From contig OX439004.1 of the NCBI GenBank assembly GCA_949316495.1, positions 54,468,159 to 54,532,158 of the forward strand: a stretch of DNA of 64,000 bases, given 5' to 3'. The DNA comes from Amphiduros pacificus (Eukaryota > Annelida > Polychaeta > Phyllodocida > Hesionidae). Made by a program: the position numbers and the translations under genes. Each line of letters starts with the position of its first letter. The stretch's first letter is position 1. The notes under the pieces are model-generated. The model was not told the origin of the DNA. It saw only the letters and a list, made by a program, of their open reading frames with translations, and ran no database searches. Below, one piece after another: positions 50,465-61,561 of this stretch.

Positions 50465-52777
50465 ATGTATACATTTTGGTTTTGGGTCCTTCTGGTGCTT
50501 GCGCCCAGGGTATCTGCTGTCAGTGTTTTGGGCCGCCCAAATGTCGGTGCCCTCCTGACCAAGCAAGGTTACGTTGCAAACAGTGCAGCAACGTGGCAAG
50601 TCACGTTTGCCGTCCCACATCTTGAGCTACCGGCTTCTACGCCTCCCTTCAGCATGTGTGATGAAGAAATTCCGTTGGTTCTCTCCCCTCGACGAAGGCG
50701 AGATGTTTCTATCGCCCACGGGTTTTGCACCACCTTTGGTTCCCTAACTGCTGCTTACCGGAATCTTAACGATTCTCTCACTAACCATATCCATCGCTAT
50801 TGGCGATCTATCAAGAAATTGTGGCCGATCACGAAGCCCCCACCCCGCAAAACCGGACGACAAAAACGTTCGTTCCTACCATTTGTAGGTTCCTTCCTCG
50901 GTTCTGCTTTCGGTTTAGTCACTGACAAGCAACGAAATAAACTGATGAAGAGAGTCAGCGTGGTGGAAGGTAATTCCAAACGGTTGCAAACAAATCTCAA
51001 TACCCTGCATACCCAAACCTCTTCGCTGGTAAGAGTTACAAACGAACGCTTGGACATTGTTTCTGATGGGGTAGTAAATAATACTTTGAACATTGCCAGA
51101 CTTCTCCACAACAGCGAGTCACTTGTTCACAGACTCGAGGTTGTGCAGGTCCAGACAGATGCCCAATGGCTCCTTTTGAGGTCTTTATCTGATTTCACAT
51201 ACGCCAGTGTTTCTGAAATCGGTCACATTCAGGCTTTAACGTTATTAGAATCCGAAGCCCGGGCAACCCTTCTTGCTCTAGAAACAATCGCTGCAAACAA
51301 GTTATCTCCCATTTTAGTCCCCCCCGATGTTTTACATAAATCCATGAGACAGGTTGCCAGATTACTGCGTGTGCAGTACCCGAATTTTAAGTTGATGTAT
51401 GACCAACCAAGTGCTATTTACGCCATCCCAGGCGTAACGGCCCTCAACAGTGATTCCCATTTGTACATTGATGTTAGCCTGCCACTTGTGGTGAAAGATA
51501 ATGCCTTCACAATATATGAGGTATCGTCTTTCCCGATACCGACGGGAGGCAAGAAGCCAAATCAATTCACTCGTCTCTCGGGGTTCTCCGATTTCATTGG
51601 TATATCCCGTGACGAGAGATTCTATATAGAATTGTCTAGGGCCGACTTGGCGGAATGTTTTGGGACGGGAGTTCGCCATTGTTACAGGACTTTCCCGGAA
51701 TTTCCGGTTGACATCCCGTCTTGTGCTTTGTCCATTTATAAAGGCGGGGTGCGTGACATTATGTCATATTGCCAGGTGGACCTCATAGAACTTAAAGCAC
51801 CGTTGCGAGTTGTCAGGGATTTACAGAACTCATCCTTCTTAGTCATCGGCCATAGTGAACCTTGGTTGGTCACGTGTCAGTTAGATGTCACCCCCACTGA
51901 AGTTGAACCCTGCACTTTCTGCACATTGACTCTGGGTTGTGGGTGTAGTATGCGATCTAGTTCGGGCGTGTATATACCGCCGAGCCTGATCCATTGTGAC
52001 AATAATGTCATGACTAGGGTGGCTAAGTCCTATATTGCAAATTTATTGTTTATTTCCCTGTTTCACAATGACACCGCCATGCATGGCATGACAGCTGACA
52101 CCTTGTTCCCCGAGCCGCCTGGTTTAGAGGTACCGGATTTAGACTTGCTAACTTTGGGCGTTGATGAGTTCGTTGACAGACAGGGTATGGTCATTGCCGA
52201 CCTAAATCGCACTGCTTCTGCATGGAAAGATTCACAAGTTCCGTACATTGATCCCTCATGGACCTTGCCCGGTAGTTTTACTACGCAAGATAGCCCAGGT
52301 TGGCTTAGCCTCCTAAATACGATAGGTACTGGATTATCCATAGCATGCGCAATTTGCCTGTTTGTCTTACACGGTAAATACGCGCACCTTCAAAGGATAG
52401 TCTTATTATACCAACTCAGCCAGGTGCCCGCTTCAGATGCCACACCCGTTTTCCCCAATACCCGTCCCCTACACCTATTTGACCTCATTGGCCTCGCCAC
52501 CTTGTCCTTTGTCGCCACGGTCCTTGTCTCCCAGAAAATATATTGTATTTATCGCCGTAGACACGACCTGTCCTCGGTCATGCGCATGTTTGACCGAGAC
52601 ACAAAATGCCCTAAGTCGAGTATTTTCTTGGAACTTTTCTCTGGCACATCTAGGGTAGTTCTCTTTGTTACAGAAATCCTTACGTTCCCTGGTTGTATTA
52701 AGGTTGCCCCTGGTGAGGCAATGCCACACGCTGAGCTTTCAGGTGGATGCCTTAATCGCCACCTCATAATTGACTAG
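50465..52777 (+). CDS. Envelope-like ORF, 770 codons (fossil)
   Basis: Signal-like N-terminus (MYTFWFWVLLVLAPRVSA). A furin-type RQKR lies at about residues 132-135, followed at once by a hydrophobic Gly-rich stretch (SFLPFVGSFLGSAFGLV) and a heptad-like helix region. Membrane segments occur near 620-640 and 670-690. This is the layout of class I fusion envelopes, such as the F-like proteins of insect errantiviruses. The cysteine-rich middle (CTFCTLTLGCGC) was not matched. No close family was named; the envelope assignment rests on architecture. It looks whole. Confidence 0.5.
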   Translation: MYTFWFWVLLVLAPRVSAVSVLGRPNVGALLTKQGYVANSAATWQVTFAVPHLELPASTPPFSMCDEEIPLVLSPRRRRDVSIAHGFCTTFGSLTAAYRNLNDSLTNHIHRYWRSIKKLWPITKPPPRKTGRQKRSFLPFVGSFLGSAFGLVTDKQRNKLMKRVSVVEGNSKRLQTNLNTLHTQTSSLVRVTNERLDIVSDGVVNNTLNIARLLHNSESLVHRLEVVQVQTDAQWLLLRSLSDFTYASVSEIGHIQALTLLESEARATLLALETIAANKLSPILVPPDVLHKSMRQVARLLRVQYPNFKLMYDQPSAIYAIPGVTALNSDSHLYIDVSLPLVVKDNAFTIYEVSSFPIPTGGKKPNQFTRLSGFSDFIGISRDERFYIELSRADLAECFGTGVRHCYRTFPEFPVDIPSCALSIYKGGVRDIMSYCQVDLIELKAPLRVVRDLQNSSFLVIGHSEPWLVTCQLDVTPTEVEPCTFCTLTLGCGCSMRSSSGVYIPPSLIHCDNNVMTRVAKSYIANLLFISLFHNDTAMHGMTADTLFPEPPGLEVPDLDLLTLGVDEFVDRQGMVIADLNRTASAWKDSQVPYIDPSWTLPGSFTTQDSPGWLSLLNTIGTGLSIACAICLFVLHGKYAHLQRIVLLYQLSQVPASDATPVFPNTRPLHLFDLIGLATLSFVATVLVSQKIYCIYRRRHDLSSVMRMFDRDTKCPKSSIFLELFSGTSRVVLFVTEILTFPGCIKVAPGEAMPHAELSGGCLNRHLIID

Positions 52778-52780
52778 GAT

Positions 52781-53266
52781 ATGACTATGTTACGCGACAC
52801 ACATCGTGAACTCAAGTTTCACATGCCCTCTGTTATCAAAGTACCCTTACACCTCAGGATGCTCACTAGGTCTGTCATATCTTCCTCCCACGCCCTAAAT
52901 TTACTTATAGGATGCGACAGCTATTATATACTCCATGCACTGCCCTCTGACTTGCCCTTACGCCCACGTGGCAACGTTCTTACCCCCCTCAGCCGAAAAG
53001 CCCTATCATCACCTGATGATCCCCGTAAGCAAGATAAGAGACGTTGCATTAGGCATTTCAACTCTGTTTTCCCCACATTTGACCAATTGCATGACGATCC
53101 CCAGGACAGCAATCGCTCTGCACGTAAGGGCGTGCTGTCCCCCGCTAAATCATCACCTTGCCTGACTTTCCATGAACCCCCCCCAAAGAAGGTTCGGTGG
53201 GGCGATCATACTAACACAAAGAATACACCCGGGGATACACCAGACACATCGGGTGATCGGCTGTAA
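52781..53266 (+). CDS. Small basic ORF after the envelope-like ORF, 161 codons (fossil)
   Basis: It begins 3 bp after the stop of the envelope-like frame. The N-terminal half contains SSSHALNLLIGCDSYYIL. The C-terminal half is basic and Pro-rich (RKQDKRRCIRHF, PPPKKVRWGD), with a possible nuclear localisation signal. Family not recognised. Confidence 0.5.
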   Translation: MTMLRDTHRELKFHMPSVIKVPLHLRMLTRSVISSSHALNLLIGCDSYYILHALPSDLPLRPRGNVLTPLSRKALSSPDDPRKQDKRRCIRHFNSVFPTFDQLHDDPQDSNRSARKGVLSPAKSSPCLTFHEPPPKKVRWGDHTNTKNTPGDTPDTSGDRL

Positions 53267-53280
53267 ATATTCCCAGAAAC

Positions 53281-53298
53281 AAAAAAAAAAAAAAAAAA
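53281..53298 (+). repeat. A18 tract
   Basis: A run of 18 A just after the 52781-53266 ORF. It could be a simple repeat or the trace of a retroposed poly(A). No other retroposition sign was found. Confidence 0.5.
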
Positions 53299-53428
53299 GG
53301 AAAAAGACAATACATATACTAACAGAAAGATAGATGGCGCCTGCTCCTGGGTGCGATATTCACTCACCAGTTTCCCTTTCAGGCGTATATTCACCCCTTT
53401 CCTTTGTGGACTTTCAATTTCGGTAAGT

Positions 53429-53959
53429 ATGGCTGACCCCTCATCCCAGCCTCAGGTAAGTTCTCCTTCAAACGATAACCAGATGGTACCCATGGAGTCG
53501 CAGAAATTCAAAACAGATATGTTTGAATTACACCTGCTAGCCTCATTTGTCACAAATTCTGCCACGCCAACTTTGCCTCTCCATTTTACCTCACAAATCT
53601 TAATTAAAATCAGGACTAACGCGGCACTGGCCGGCGTTTTAGCCTACTATGTTCTTTACCGTGACAATGCTAGTTGTTATATTTGCTTTGAAATAGACAA
53701 ACCTTGCAGCTCCAAATGCCTTGAAAAATTAGCGCTACGCTTCTTGAAGCTATTTTTCGGGTCCAACCCCATGACATGGGCCATGGCCGAACGCGTTGTA
53801 CGTCGAGCCCTTTCATACTTTCGCATGGAAGGCAGAGACATTTTTTCTCCTAAATATTTTATGGCTTTGGCATCTTTAGACCCATGGCTGTCATTTATTT
53901 CCGTTCACACTCCTGGTGTTCCAGACTCTGTGGGTACTCGCCCTCCCTCTGTGGAGTGA
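53429..53959 (+). CDS. Unrecognised ORF of the retroelement region, 177 codons from MADPSS (fossil)
   Basis: The frame is open from 53351, but MADPSSQPQ at 53429 is the more natural start. The product looks helical, with cysteines (NASCYICFEIDKPCSSKC) and basic segments (AERVVRRALSYF). A consensus splice-donor-like CAGGTAAGT lies shortly after the start (near 53453), and an acceptor-like tttacttccag precedes the next long frame. Envelope-bearing retroelements are known to make spliced messages. Family not recognised. Confidence 0.5.
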   Translation: MADPSSQPQVSSPSNDNQMVPMESQKFKTDMFELHLLASFVTNSATPTLPLHFTSQILIKIRTNAALAGVLAYYVLYRDNASCYICFEIDKPCSSKCLEKLALRFLKLFFGSNPMTWAMAERVVRRALSYFRMEGRDIFSPKYFMALASLDPWLSFISVHTPGVPDSVGTRPPSVE

Positions 53960-54173
53960 AAACGCTCTACTAAAAGCTTTTAATTCAGGTGCTTATACTT
54001 TTTGGTGCGGTGTCTTTTGCTTATTTCTTTCTCACCCCTCTTTATGATTGTCTACCACAACTAACGTTTAAATCTCAAGAATTTTTGTTTTTAACTTTGA
54101 CATATGTATTATTCACAAAACAACGTTTTGGGCGAGGTTTTATTTTCTTCCGTTTAATACCTTATATTATCAC

Positions 54174-55223
54174 GTGTTGTCTTTGATGTTTTACTTCCAG
54201 ATGGTTTATCTTGAGGACCCTGATGAATTCGCATCTCGCCAGGCCTCACGGCGCGAGATTTTCTTCACTGAGGTATGTAGCACCCCTATAGGAAACCTCC
54301 CTATGGAACAATGTTTAACGCTAGAGTCGATAATCTCCCATAGGGATGGTAACGTTGCGCTGGCAGGAACCGCCAGGTGTCTCCCTCGGTTCATAGATAT
54401 TCCGAGAGAGTGCGCCCCAGACAGGAGAGTGCCTTTTCTCCATAGCTTCAGTGCCTTTTGGTTTGTGGTTATGGAGATACACACTTCTTGTGGGTTGGGA
54501 TTTTATGATATTCCCCGTGGCACCCACAAGTCATTTATTATGACCCTCTCTGAAGTATGCCATTTCGCATACTTCCCTAACCTTGCAAAATGGGTGCATA
54601 GAATATTATCCGACTGTGTCTGTTGTAGGACAACCCCGCTGCCTGACATATACAGCATCTCCTTACTAACTCCCCCTGAGCTTTACCTTGACTTACTTGG
54701 CCCCCCCTTGAAATTCCGTAACCCCGTGTCTGACCTACTCCCACCTGTCACTGAATCTCAGGTGGTTGTCTTCTCAGATTATATATTACCTCATTCACCC
54801 TTGTCTCAGATCTTCTCCCCCAACCCACGTTTTAGGACTGCTCGCCCTGACCCCTCATATGGTGGCTACGGTTTTTTTTATTTGCCTTTTGTCCCTTCAG
54901 GACCCCTCCCCCAGGCTGTCTGCCACGATCGTCTGTCGCCTTCCCCCTTCAGTACCCCTTGTGCCCTATTCATCAGAAATGCTGTACATTCCGTTTCGGG
55001 TTGCATTAATCAAACCCCTGTCCTAATTCCTTCTCCCACGGACGCCCATTGTGTTCCCCCACCCGACTCTCCCGACCCTTTCGCCACTTCCTGCAATTTC
55101 CCAGTTTCCTGGCCCTTGTGTTTAAACCCCCCGATACGTTCTTGGCCATCTCACGGAACCCGCAAACCTTTATGCTTTGATTGTACATTTAGACCAAAAT
55201 CACCCCCTTCCTCTGATTTTTAA
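54174..55223 (+). CDS. Unrecognised ORF of the retroelement region, 349 codons (fossil)
   Basis: The more likely coding part begins at MVYLEDPDEF, after a tttacttccag acceptor-like tract (54190-54200). The first ~190 residues have several cysteines (CVCCRTT, SCGLGFYDI); the last third is Pro-, Ser- and Cys-rich and low in complexity. No family recognised. Confidence 0.5.
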   Translation: MLSLMFYFQMVYLEDPDEFASRQASRREIFFTEVCSTPIGNLPMEQCLTLESIISHRDGNVALAGTARCLPRFIDIPRECAPDRRVPFLHSFSAFWFVVMEIHTSCGLGFYDIPRGTHKSFIMTLSEVCHFAYFPNLAKWVHRILSDCVCCRTTPLPDIYSISLLTPPELYLDLLGPPLKFRNPVSDLLPPVTESQVVVFSDYILPHSPLSQIFSPNPRFRTARPDPSYGGYGFFYLPFVPSGPLPQAVCHDRLSPSPFSTPCALFIRNAVHSVSGCINQTPVLIPSPTDAHCVPPPDSPDPFATSCNFPVSWPLCLNPPIRSWPSHGTRKPLCFDCTFRPKSPPSSDF

Positions 55224-58200
55224 CAAACTCCCTTGCCCTTCATCTTCACGACAAACATTTGACACCTTTGTTGATTCAACTTCAAAAGTTTTTCTTTTTC
55301 ACATACTTTACACATCTCTTTTTATTACTCCACGACTTTTCTTACATCATTATCACACTTTGATATTCACTTTGATTGCATCACCCCTTCCCCCATTACC
55401 CATTACCCTTTGGCATCTGGCCATTTAATTTACCCGTTTAACCCCTGTCCCCTTCACCCCACACCCGTTTAACATCTTTTGTTAAAATGTCACAGTCACT
55501 CTACATTGTCCTTATGCTAAGTTTTTGTTTGTTAATTGTTTTATGGTCCTGCCATAATCACACATTTCCACCATAGCCCATACTGTAAGAGTCCAGCTTC
55601 TCACCCCATTGTCGCCCCATCTCCCTATTTCACGAGTCCCGACTGTATCACAGATTGTTTCAGCACCAGTTCCTGGTTATTGTATGCCACATCGCTGTCA
55701 CCAGCTATCACAGGTGTCCTTTAAATATCACAACATTTCACACCACGTACTTCGGGTGTTTTTGCCTAACACAGCAGTTTCACACTGCGCCGGTTACATT
55801 GGTCGGGTATTCTTCATCACAGGCGGCTGCTGACCGTCACTCGACCTTGACGATGCTGCACTCGCATTGTCCTGTGTTCATTGCTCCGCGGCACATACTT
55901 GCACGTTCTCTTATCTGAACGTGTTGTGTTTTGACCATTATGGCATTGTATTCTAGCCTCCCGGTCCACACTGTCTGTTTTTGTTGGTGGTGTATGCAAA
56001 CGTATCCATTTCCACACAGCGGTGCAGTCACTTGCAGTCACTTGTGACGGTCCGGTGGCTTCGTTATTTAACGCCTGCTCACAGTCTTTGTTACCGGCAG
56101 TGCCGCTTCACCTGTGCCACGCAGGCTCATTGCAGTCTCTCGGCCCTTTCGCCGGCTGGTGCGTTGCACTTGTAGACTGCTTCGAGAGGCGGTCTTCTCG
56201 GAGGCCCTTCCCACATCTCCTGTCTATCTAATCATACCTATACACTAATACCGTGTAAATCCTGTTTGAAAGGTTGAAGTACCTTTCAATCAGCCGACCG
56301 CCCTATTCAGAAAGGACGGGGTGACGAGTTCCGAAAGTATATGACGCCGAAGTTCCGAAAATCGTGATAAATGTCAATGACCCCTTTTTGAATATTAAAT
56401 TTCTTCAAATTTTGTTATAATTTTGGTCGAGAATTTGGAATCCCCATTCAAGACTACCCTTTACATACAAAAAAATATAGTCATGGCATTCCTTGTGAGC
56501 GACGTGAGCGAATCATCAGACATAATCATTTAATAGTCCCTACTTTAAAAACACACAACAATTAACTGCCTACTTTACTTGATCACAAACAGTCTGGATT
56601 AAAACAATAAGGTTGATTGAAGCACCAATCACTGTGCTTATCTCAGCACTAATCACAGTGCTGCCCACCCCACTCACAAGGAGAATTTAAAACCCACGAT
56701 AAAAATTAGGAAAAATCTGAATATGAAAAAAATTAAAACCTTTAACAGCCCTACCCGCTTATCTACCTAACCCTACCCTCAAACCTACTCTACCTCCCCC
56801 CCAGGTCCCTCCACCGCCCTCGCCTCCTCCTGCCGCTCCATTGGCCGCCGCTGCCGCTCTCGATAGATCTGCAAAAAACATGTTCATATTACTTTTCTTA
56901 TAACAATCTCTGTGCGATGTTACATATATCGACCTCACGTTTTGATTTCACTTACCGTTGGGTCAGTCTGACATTAGCTTTTTGTCCATCCCCCGCCTTT
57001 CCCTGTTTCGTCCCACCTTTTACATAACAACCCCCCACTCATCCTTACCACCACACAGGTCAATGTTTGACCTTTGACACCTGAGTTTGGTGTTTCTCCG
57101 TGATCACTTCACCCCGTTTTGTCTCCATTTTACCCCTTTCCGATCAACTCACACGTATATTACCTCCTCAGTTTGTTGCTTTATTTTTTTTTCCATGACC
57201 CCTTCTCACCCCTTTCACCCTGTTCAACTTTGAACCGTCTTACTGATGAATGGCAGCGATGACAGCTCACTCCCATTCTTTTACATTCTACTCCAAACAT
57301 TAATTTGTCTCCTTCTTTTTGTTTAGTTCCTGATGCAGCACTTGTGGAATTACCATGTGGGGTCACCCCATCCAAATAAGGTCACTACATACACTTAACC
57401 ATAGATCAGGATTACCCCTGTGGGTTGGGGAATTAGAATATACCCACTGCATCCCCTGCATGTTGTAAGAGGCAAACTATTAGGGGGTTGTTCTGTGCTC
57501 ATCTCAGGACAACTAAAAGATCCCATCTGCAAGTTGGATTCTTTTATCCACATACATAGTTTCCATCTGTGCCTTGCAAATGGTCTTCATGTTCTATATT
57601 GTCCTATCTTTTATTGCCCAGTCTTCTTATCAGTGGTGTGTGGTGCTTGAGTTTATTTACAAGCGACCCCACTCCACTAAGTAGAAGCACTGACCATTCA
57701 CATGTTTTACCCTTTCTCTTGCAGTCAATTTCCTTTTCGGACGCAAGTTGATTTTTCCTGCTTCAAAAAGAACTTTTTTTCCTCTTTTTCCTCATCTTCA
57801 ACCTCATCCATATTTTCGAACTCAGGCAATTCTGAGGGGAATATCACATTCACAGCTGCACTGATATGTATGTCTTCGACCATATGACTCGTTTGCATTT
57901 TTCTCCTCTCCTTTTTGTGTTGATTAGTTGATGTTTGTTTGAATCAGCGCCCTTATTGTCGTGGTATGACATGTTTTGTATTGCTTGGTTCATGCGCTGT
58001 TCACCTCTATCATTTCCTCCCTTTTTCTCCCCTTTCCTAGTCCGTCACATCTAGGTGGTTCTTTTTTCTTCTTCTCCCTTTCCTCTTGTTGCTGCCTACA
58101 GGCTATTTTGGCATGCCACAACATAATAGGCCATAACTCACATATTGTTATATGATAAAGGCCTTGTTTTTTTTCTTCTCATCCCCTTTCTTTTATAGAG

Positions 58201-60997
58201 TGACATATTGGTTGAGACATATCACACTAAGTGTGTATTGCAGTGAATTTTCCCCCTATCCTTTCCGCCAGAATCAAATCAGATGGCATTTCCACAGATT
58301 GTTTACAGCTAAAGAAGACATTCATTGTCTTTTACCCACAGGCAGGATCTTTATAATCTCTACATGATCAATGGGTTCCCTTTTGGTTTATGGTGGGAGC
58401 ACTATAAATTCATTATTCCCTCAATATCTTTCTCCCATTCATACCCAGGGAGCTGAGAGTGGCGGATTCAAACATCTCCCTCCATCAATTGAACCAAACT
58501 CACCAATATTGCTGTAAATATAGCCAACTACACTGCAGATGGTGTTCTTCAACACCCATTCGTATGTCTGGCCGTACAGGTAAAAGTCCATTTACCAGTT
58601 GTTTCAGACAAATTTGTAGGACTGATCCCACAGGTGTACGCATTGCCTGCATTGTTCCCTTCCCATTAAAACGATTGCCTCAAGTCACATAAGTAATACA
58701 TATCTAGCTTCCCCTGTTCCACTCCATTTAGTCTGACTTTGGTTTGAGTCTCCTCCCCTCCCTCCTTACTATTAGAAAGATGTTTCCTTTTCCTGCAGCA
58801 GCAACCAAGTTAGCAGGCTCCTCCCTTGCATAGGATCAGTTTTGAAGCCTCTCATCCATATTCATATCTTGGGTTTCCTCTTGCATATTTTGTTTGAGTC
58901 TGTTGACTAACTCCACAAATTCTAGCAGATGTGCTGTTATGCTTCATCTACACTGTCGTGGTTATGGTGTAGAGTAATTACAGCCTGCGTTGCACGCAGC
59001 CCCTCGACAGAGCACAAGTAACCATATAGCTGCCCTATGAGTTCCCCCTAACGAGCCCACCACAAACCTGCACGTATCAAGTCATCGTGCATTGTCTGAG
59101 ATGGGTTCCTGGGAGGCCCTCTTTGTAGCGCTCCACCCCTTCGGTTGTTTTCCAAATTTCCCCCTTGCTCTCCGTGGTGCCATCTCAATAACACATCCAT
59201 GTACTATGGACAATTCAATCACTACCACTACACCCCTGCATATCCAATAACAATTCCAAACTCTCCTTCAATGAGTAGCAGATTAAGGAGGTAAGAACTT
59301 CCAATAGTTCCCTCGGGACAAATGGAAAACAACCATTATCTAAGACATATTATATTGCCTGACAGTTTCCAGGCACCCTTCATCGTATTCCTAACTTCTC
59401 CATTACTTGCCTTTTCTCTAATCTGCATTCTTCACCCATCCTGTCAACTGATCACCATGTCCTGCCTCCCCACTGCATCACATAATAACACACAGTCATG
59501 ATCCGTAAGCCGTTATCTCTGCTGGTTCCATTTTTTGTAACTTCACTTCACACAGATACGTGTACAGAGTCCATACCTGTAATTAAAAAGGATATCGATT
59601 ACATTGTTAGCCCTGAATTTCATTTCAAACAATATTATGTTAGGATACCACTCCGCCAAACTATACTGCCCATACAGACACAAGTACTTATTTCACTTTA
59701 TGCTTTATTTGGCAACATTGTCTCATATTACAGGCTTGAAGTAACATTATAGTAATATTTTATAGTAATTATTAATGTGTAATTCCTCAGGTATGTAGTT
59801 TGGCTGTAAAATGCTTCTATTAGTGTTGTGGGTGGTACCCATACACAAAGTGTTGTAACCATAACTAGTACAGTTATATAAAAAAAAAAAATGGGTTTAT
59901 AAATTACTAAAACATCATGATACGGGTTCAAAGTCATGATTCCCTTAGAAACAATTTACCCTTTTAAAGCAACTATAGTGGCTATTCACATGATGCTTGG
60001 TTCACGTCATTGAACAACCTAACTACTATACAAAGATACCTATTCCTCTAAGTGTTGTATTTTAATATCTTCAATATTGTGCTTTAATAATTTTAAATAT
60101 TGTATTTTAATATCTTAAATGTTCTGCTTCTATAATTTTAAAAACATTGCCTTTTAATATCTTCAATATTGTGCTTTTATAATTTTAAATGTTGTATTTT
60201 AATATCTTAAATGTTCTGCTTCTATAATTTTAAAACATTGCCTTTTAATGTCTTAGATGTTGTGCTTTTATAATTCTAAGTGTTTTTATAATCTTAATTG
60301 TTAGAAATGTTGTGCTTTGTATTATTTTTACTGCAAGCACCACGGGCTGATGAACATGCATAACATTTTTCAATGTTAAACACTACATTCCACATGGGGC
60401 GCTGCTGTACTGCTTGTATTACCCAGGCACTGCGTCCGCGTGTAAGGTTTTATATGAGAGGTATGCCTGCATGGATTTCCCCTGGCGCCACCTGGTTAGT
60501 TATTTGCTCGCTATATGAGGACTCTATGAACATACATATTGTAATGTAAGATGACTTATTTGTTTTATCACACATGGTTGTAGTAATCATATCGCTAAAT
60601 ACTTTAAACATGTGAGACTAAGTAGTGAGGAGAAAATCCTTATTTTTCATATATATAATCGTAATAATAATACTGACTCAATGTGTTATTCTAATTCATA
60701 CCTACTGTATTGAATCATGCCAACCCTACAGGAATACAGGTTGGGTATCTCGACATCTGATGTAAACCTCTGTTCTCTCTTTACACTCCTCCTCTTCTCT
60801 CTCTCTCTTCTGTCCTTTCTTCTCCATACACTACAATATACAAAGTAAAAACATATGAGACACGAGGAAATTTTCACCGTGAGTGATGAATGCATATGTG
60901 AAATTATAATTCGTACACATCTCTGCCTATTTCATTTAAAACAAACCACACCTCGTAATTTGATTTTTTTTCAAAAACTATACTTCTCCCACATTAC
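55224..60997. other. Long unassigned region, pyrimidine-rich on the plus strand
   Basis: 5.8 kb without a reading frame above ~90 codons. The plus strand is C/T-rich and G-poor to about 58.8 kb, like the retroelement ORFs before it. Near 57440-57530, ccctgcatgttgtaagaggc followed by aaaagatccc resembles the body of invertebrate SINEs, but I cannot delimit a copy. A short inverted repeat (aaggttgaagtacctttcaa) lies near 56270. From about 58.8 kb the sequence is less biased and more AT-rich. Confidence 0.5.
60050..60290. repeat. AT-rich tandem repeat, ~105-bp unit
   Basis: About two and a half diverged copies containing attttaatatcttaaatgtt, ctgcttctataattttaaaa and gccttttaatatcttcaata. Shorter ~35-bp sub-repeats are visible within each unit. 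Confidence 0.5.
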
Positions 60998-61561
60998 ATG
61001 CTACCGTATCAATTAACATTTCAGTGTATTATCGGACTCTATGCTACCCTGTCGTCTCGATTAAAAATGTTCTCAGTAACTTCGAATACAGTATGCCTTC
61101 ACCGTATAAGTTCATTCTTACGAGATTTTACTTATACTTTCGAGAATCTTACGCTACGAAACAGCTGTTTCGATTTGGAGAGTGCAATTACCAGTCCTCA
61201 GAGTGCTGGTTCACGTTTCGTGTTCTATACGCTCGTTCAACTTGACTGTCTTTTCTCAGTCATCCATGCTTTCCTAGAACCTCCTGTCAGTCAGGCGTAC
61301 TGTATGGGGTATGCCCTTCAGTTTTGTCAATCTAGCCGCATAGTTCAAATCAATACACATTTACTGGCTATTGCCGTCTGCGTCCAAAAGTACCGAAGCT
61401 CTGTGCTCGGTCTGAGGAGTTTTAATTATTTTCTAGGATCAACCATGTATGACATGCCATCTGTAATAAATAAACCCTTATCTACTGATGTGCATCCCTT
61501 GAGCATGTGGTTTGAATCTTTCACTCCCTTGCCCCGAGATATGCGACAATACTTTAGTTGA
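60998..61561 (+). CDS. Unrecognised ORF, 187 codons
   Basis: An open frame of helical, Cys- and Phe-rich composition (CIIGLYATLSSRLKMF, FVFYTLVQLDCLFSVIHAF, GLRSFNYFL), ending PLPRDMRQYFS. It stands alone in an AT-rich setting, with an acceptor-like run before it. Its length and helical look recall the 53429-53959 product, but the resemblance is too weak to call homology. It may belong to the same element or be unrelated. Confidence 0.5.
   Translation: MLPYQLTFQCIIGLYATLSSRLKMFSVTSNTVCLHRISSFLRDFTYTFENLTLRNSCFDLESAITSPQSAGSRFVFYTLVQLDCLFSVIHAFLEPPVSQAYCMGYALQFCQSSRIVQINTHLLAIAVCVQKYRSSVLGLRSFNYFLGSTMYDMPSVINKPLSTDVHPLSMWFESFTPLPRDMRQYFS

Larger units (their letters stand above)
40712..55223 (+). 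mobile_element. Ty3/gypsy-type LTR retroelement with chromodomain and envelope-like ORF (right end undefined)
   Basis: Parts in order: probable left LTR (40712-41479), gag, protease, pol (RT, RNase H, integrase, chromodomain), a non-coding region with 87-bp repeats, a proline-rich ORF, an envelope-like ORF and further ORFs. The gag, protease, pol and envelope frames are long and open, so the core looks whole and probably young. Age cannot be measured without a second LTR. I found no copy of the left LTR within the window. Either the right LTR lies beyond 64000, it is lost, or the downstream ORFs belong to something else. The given end is the last long ORF of the cluster; similar pyrimidine-rich sequence continues to about 63 kb. 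Confidence 0.5.
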
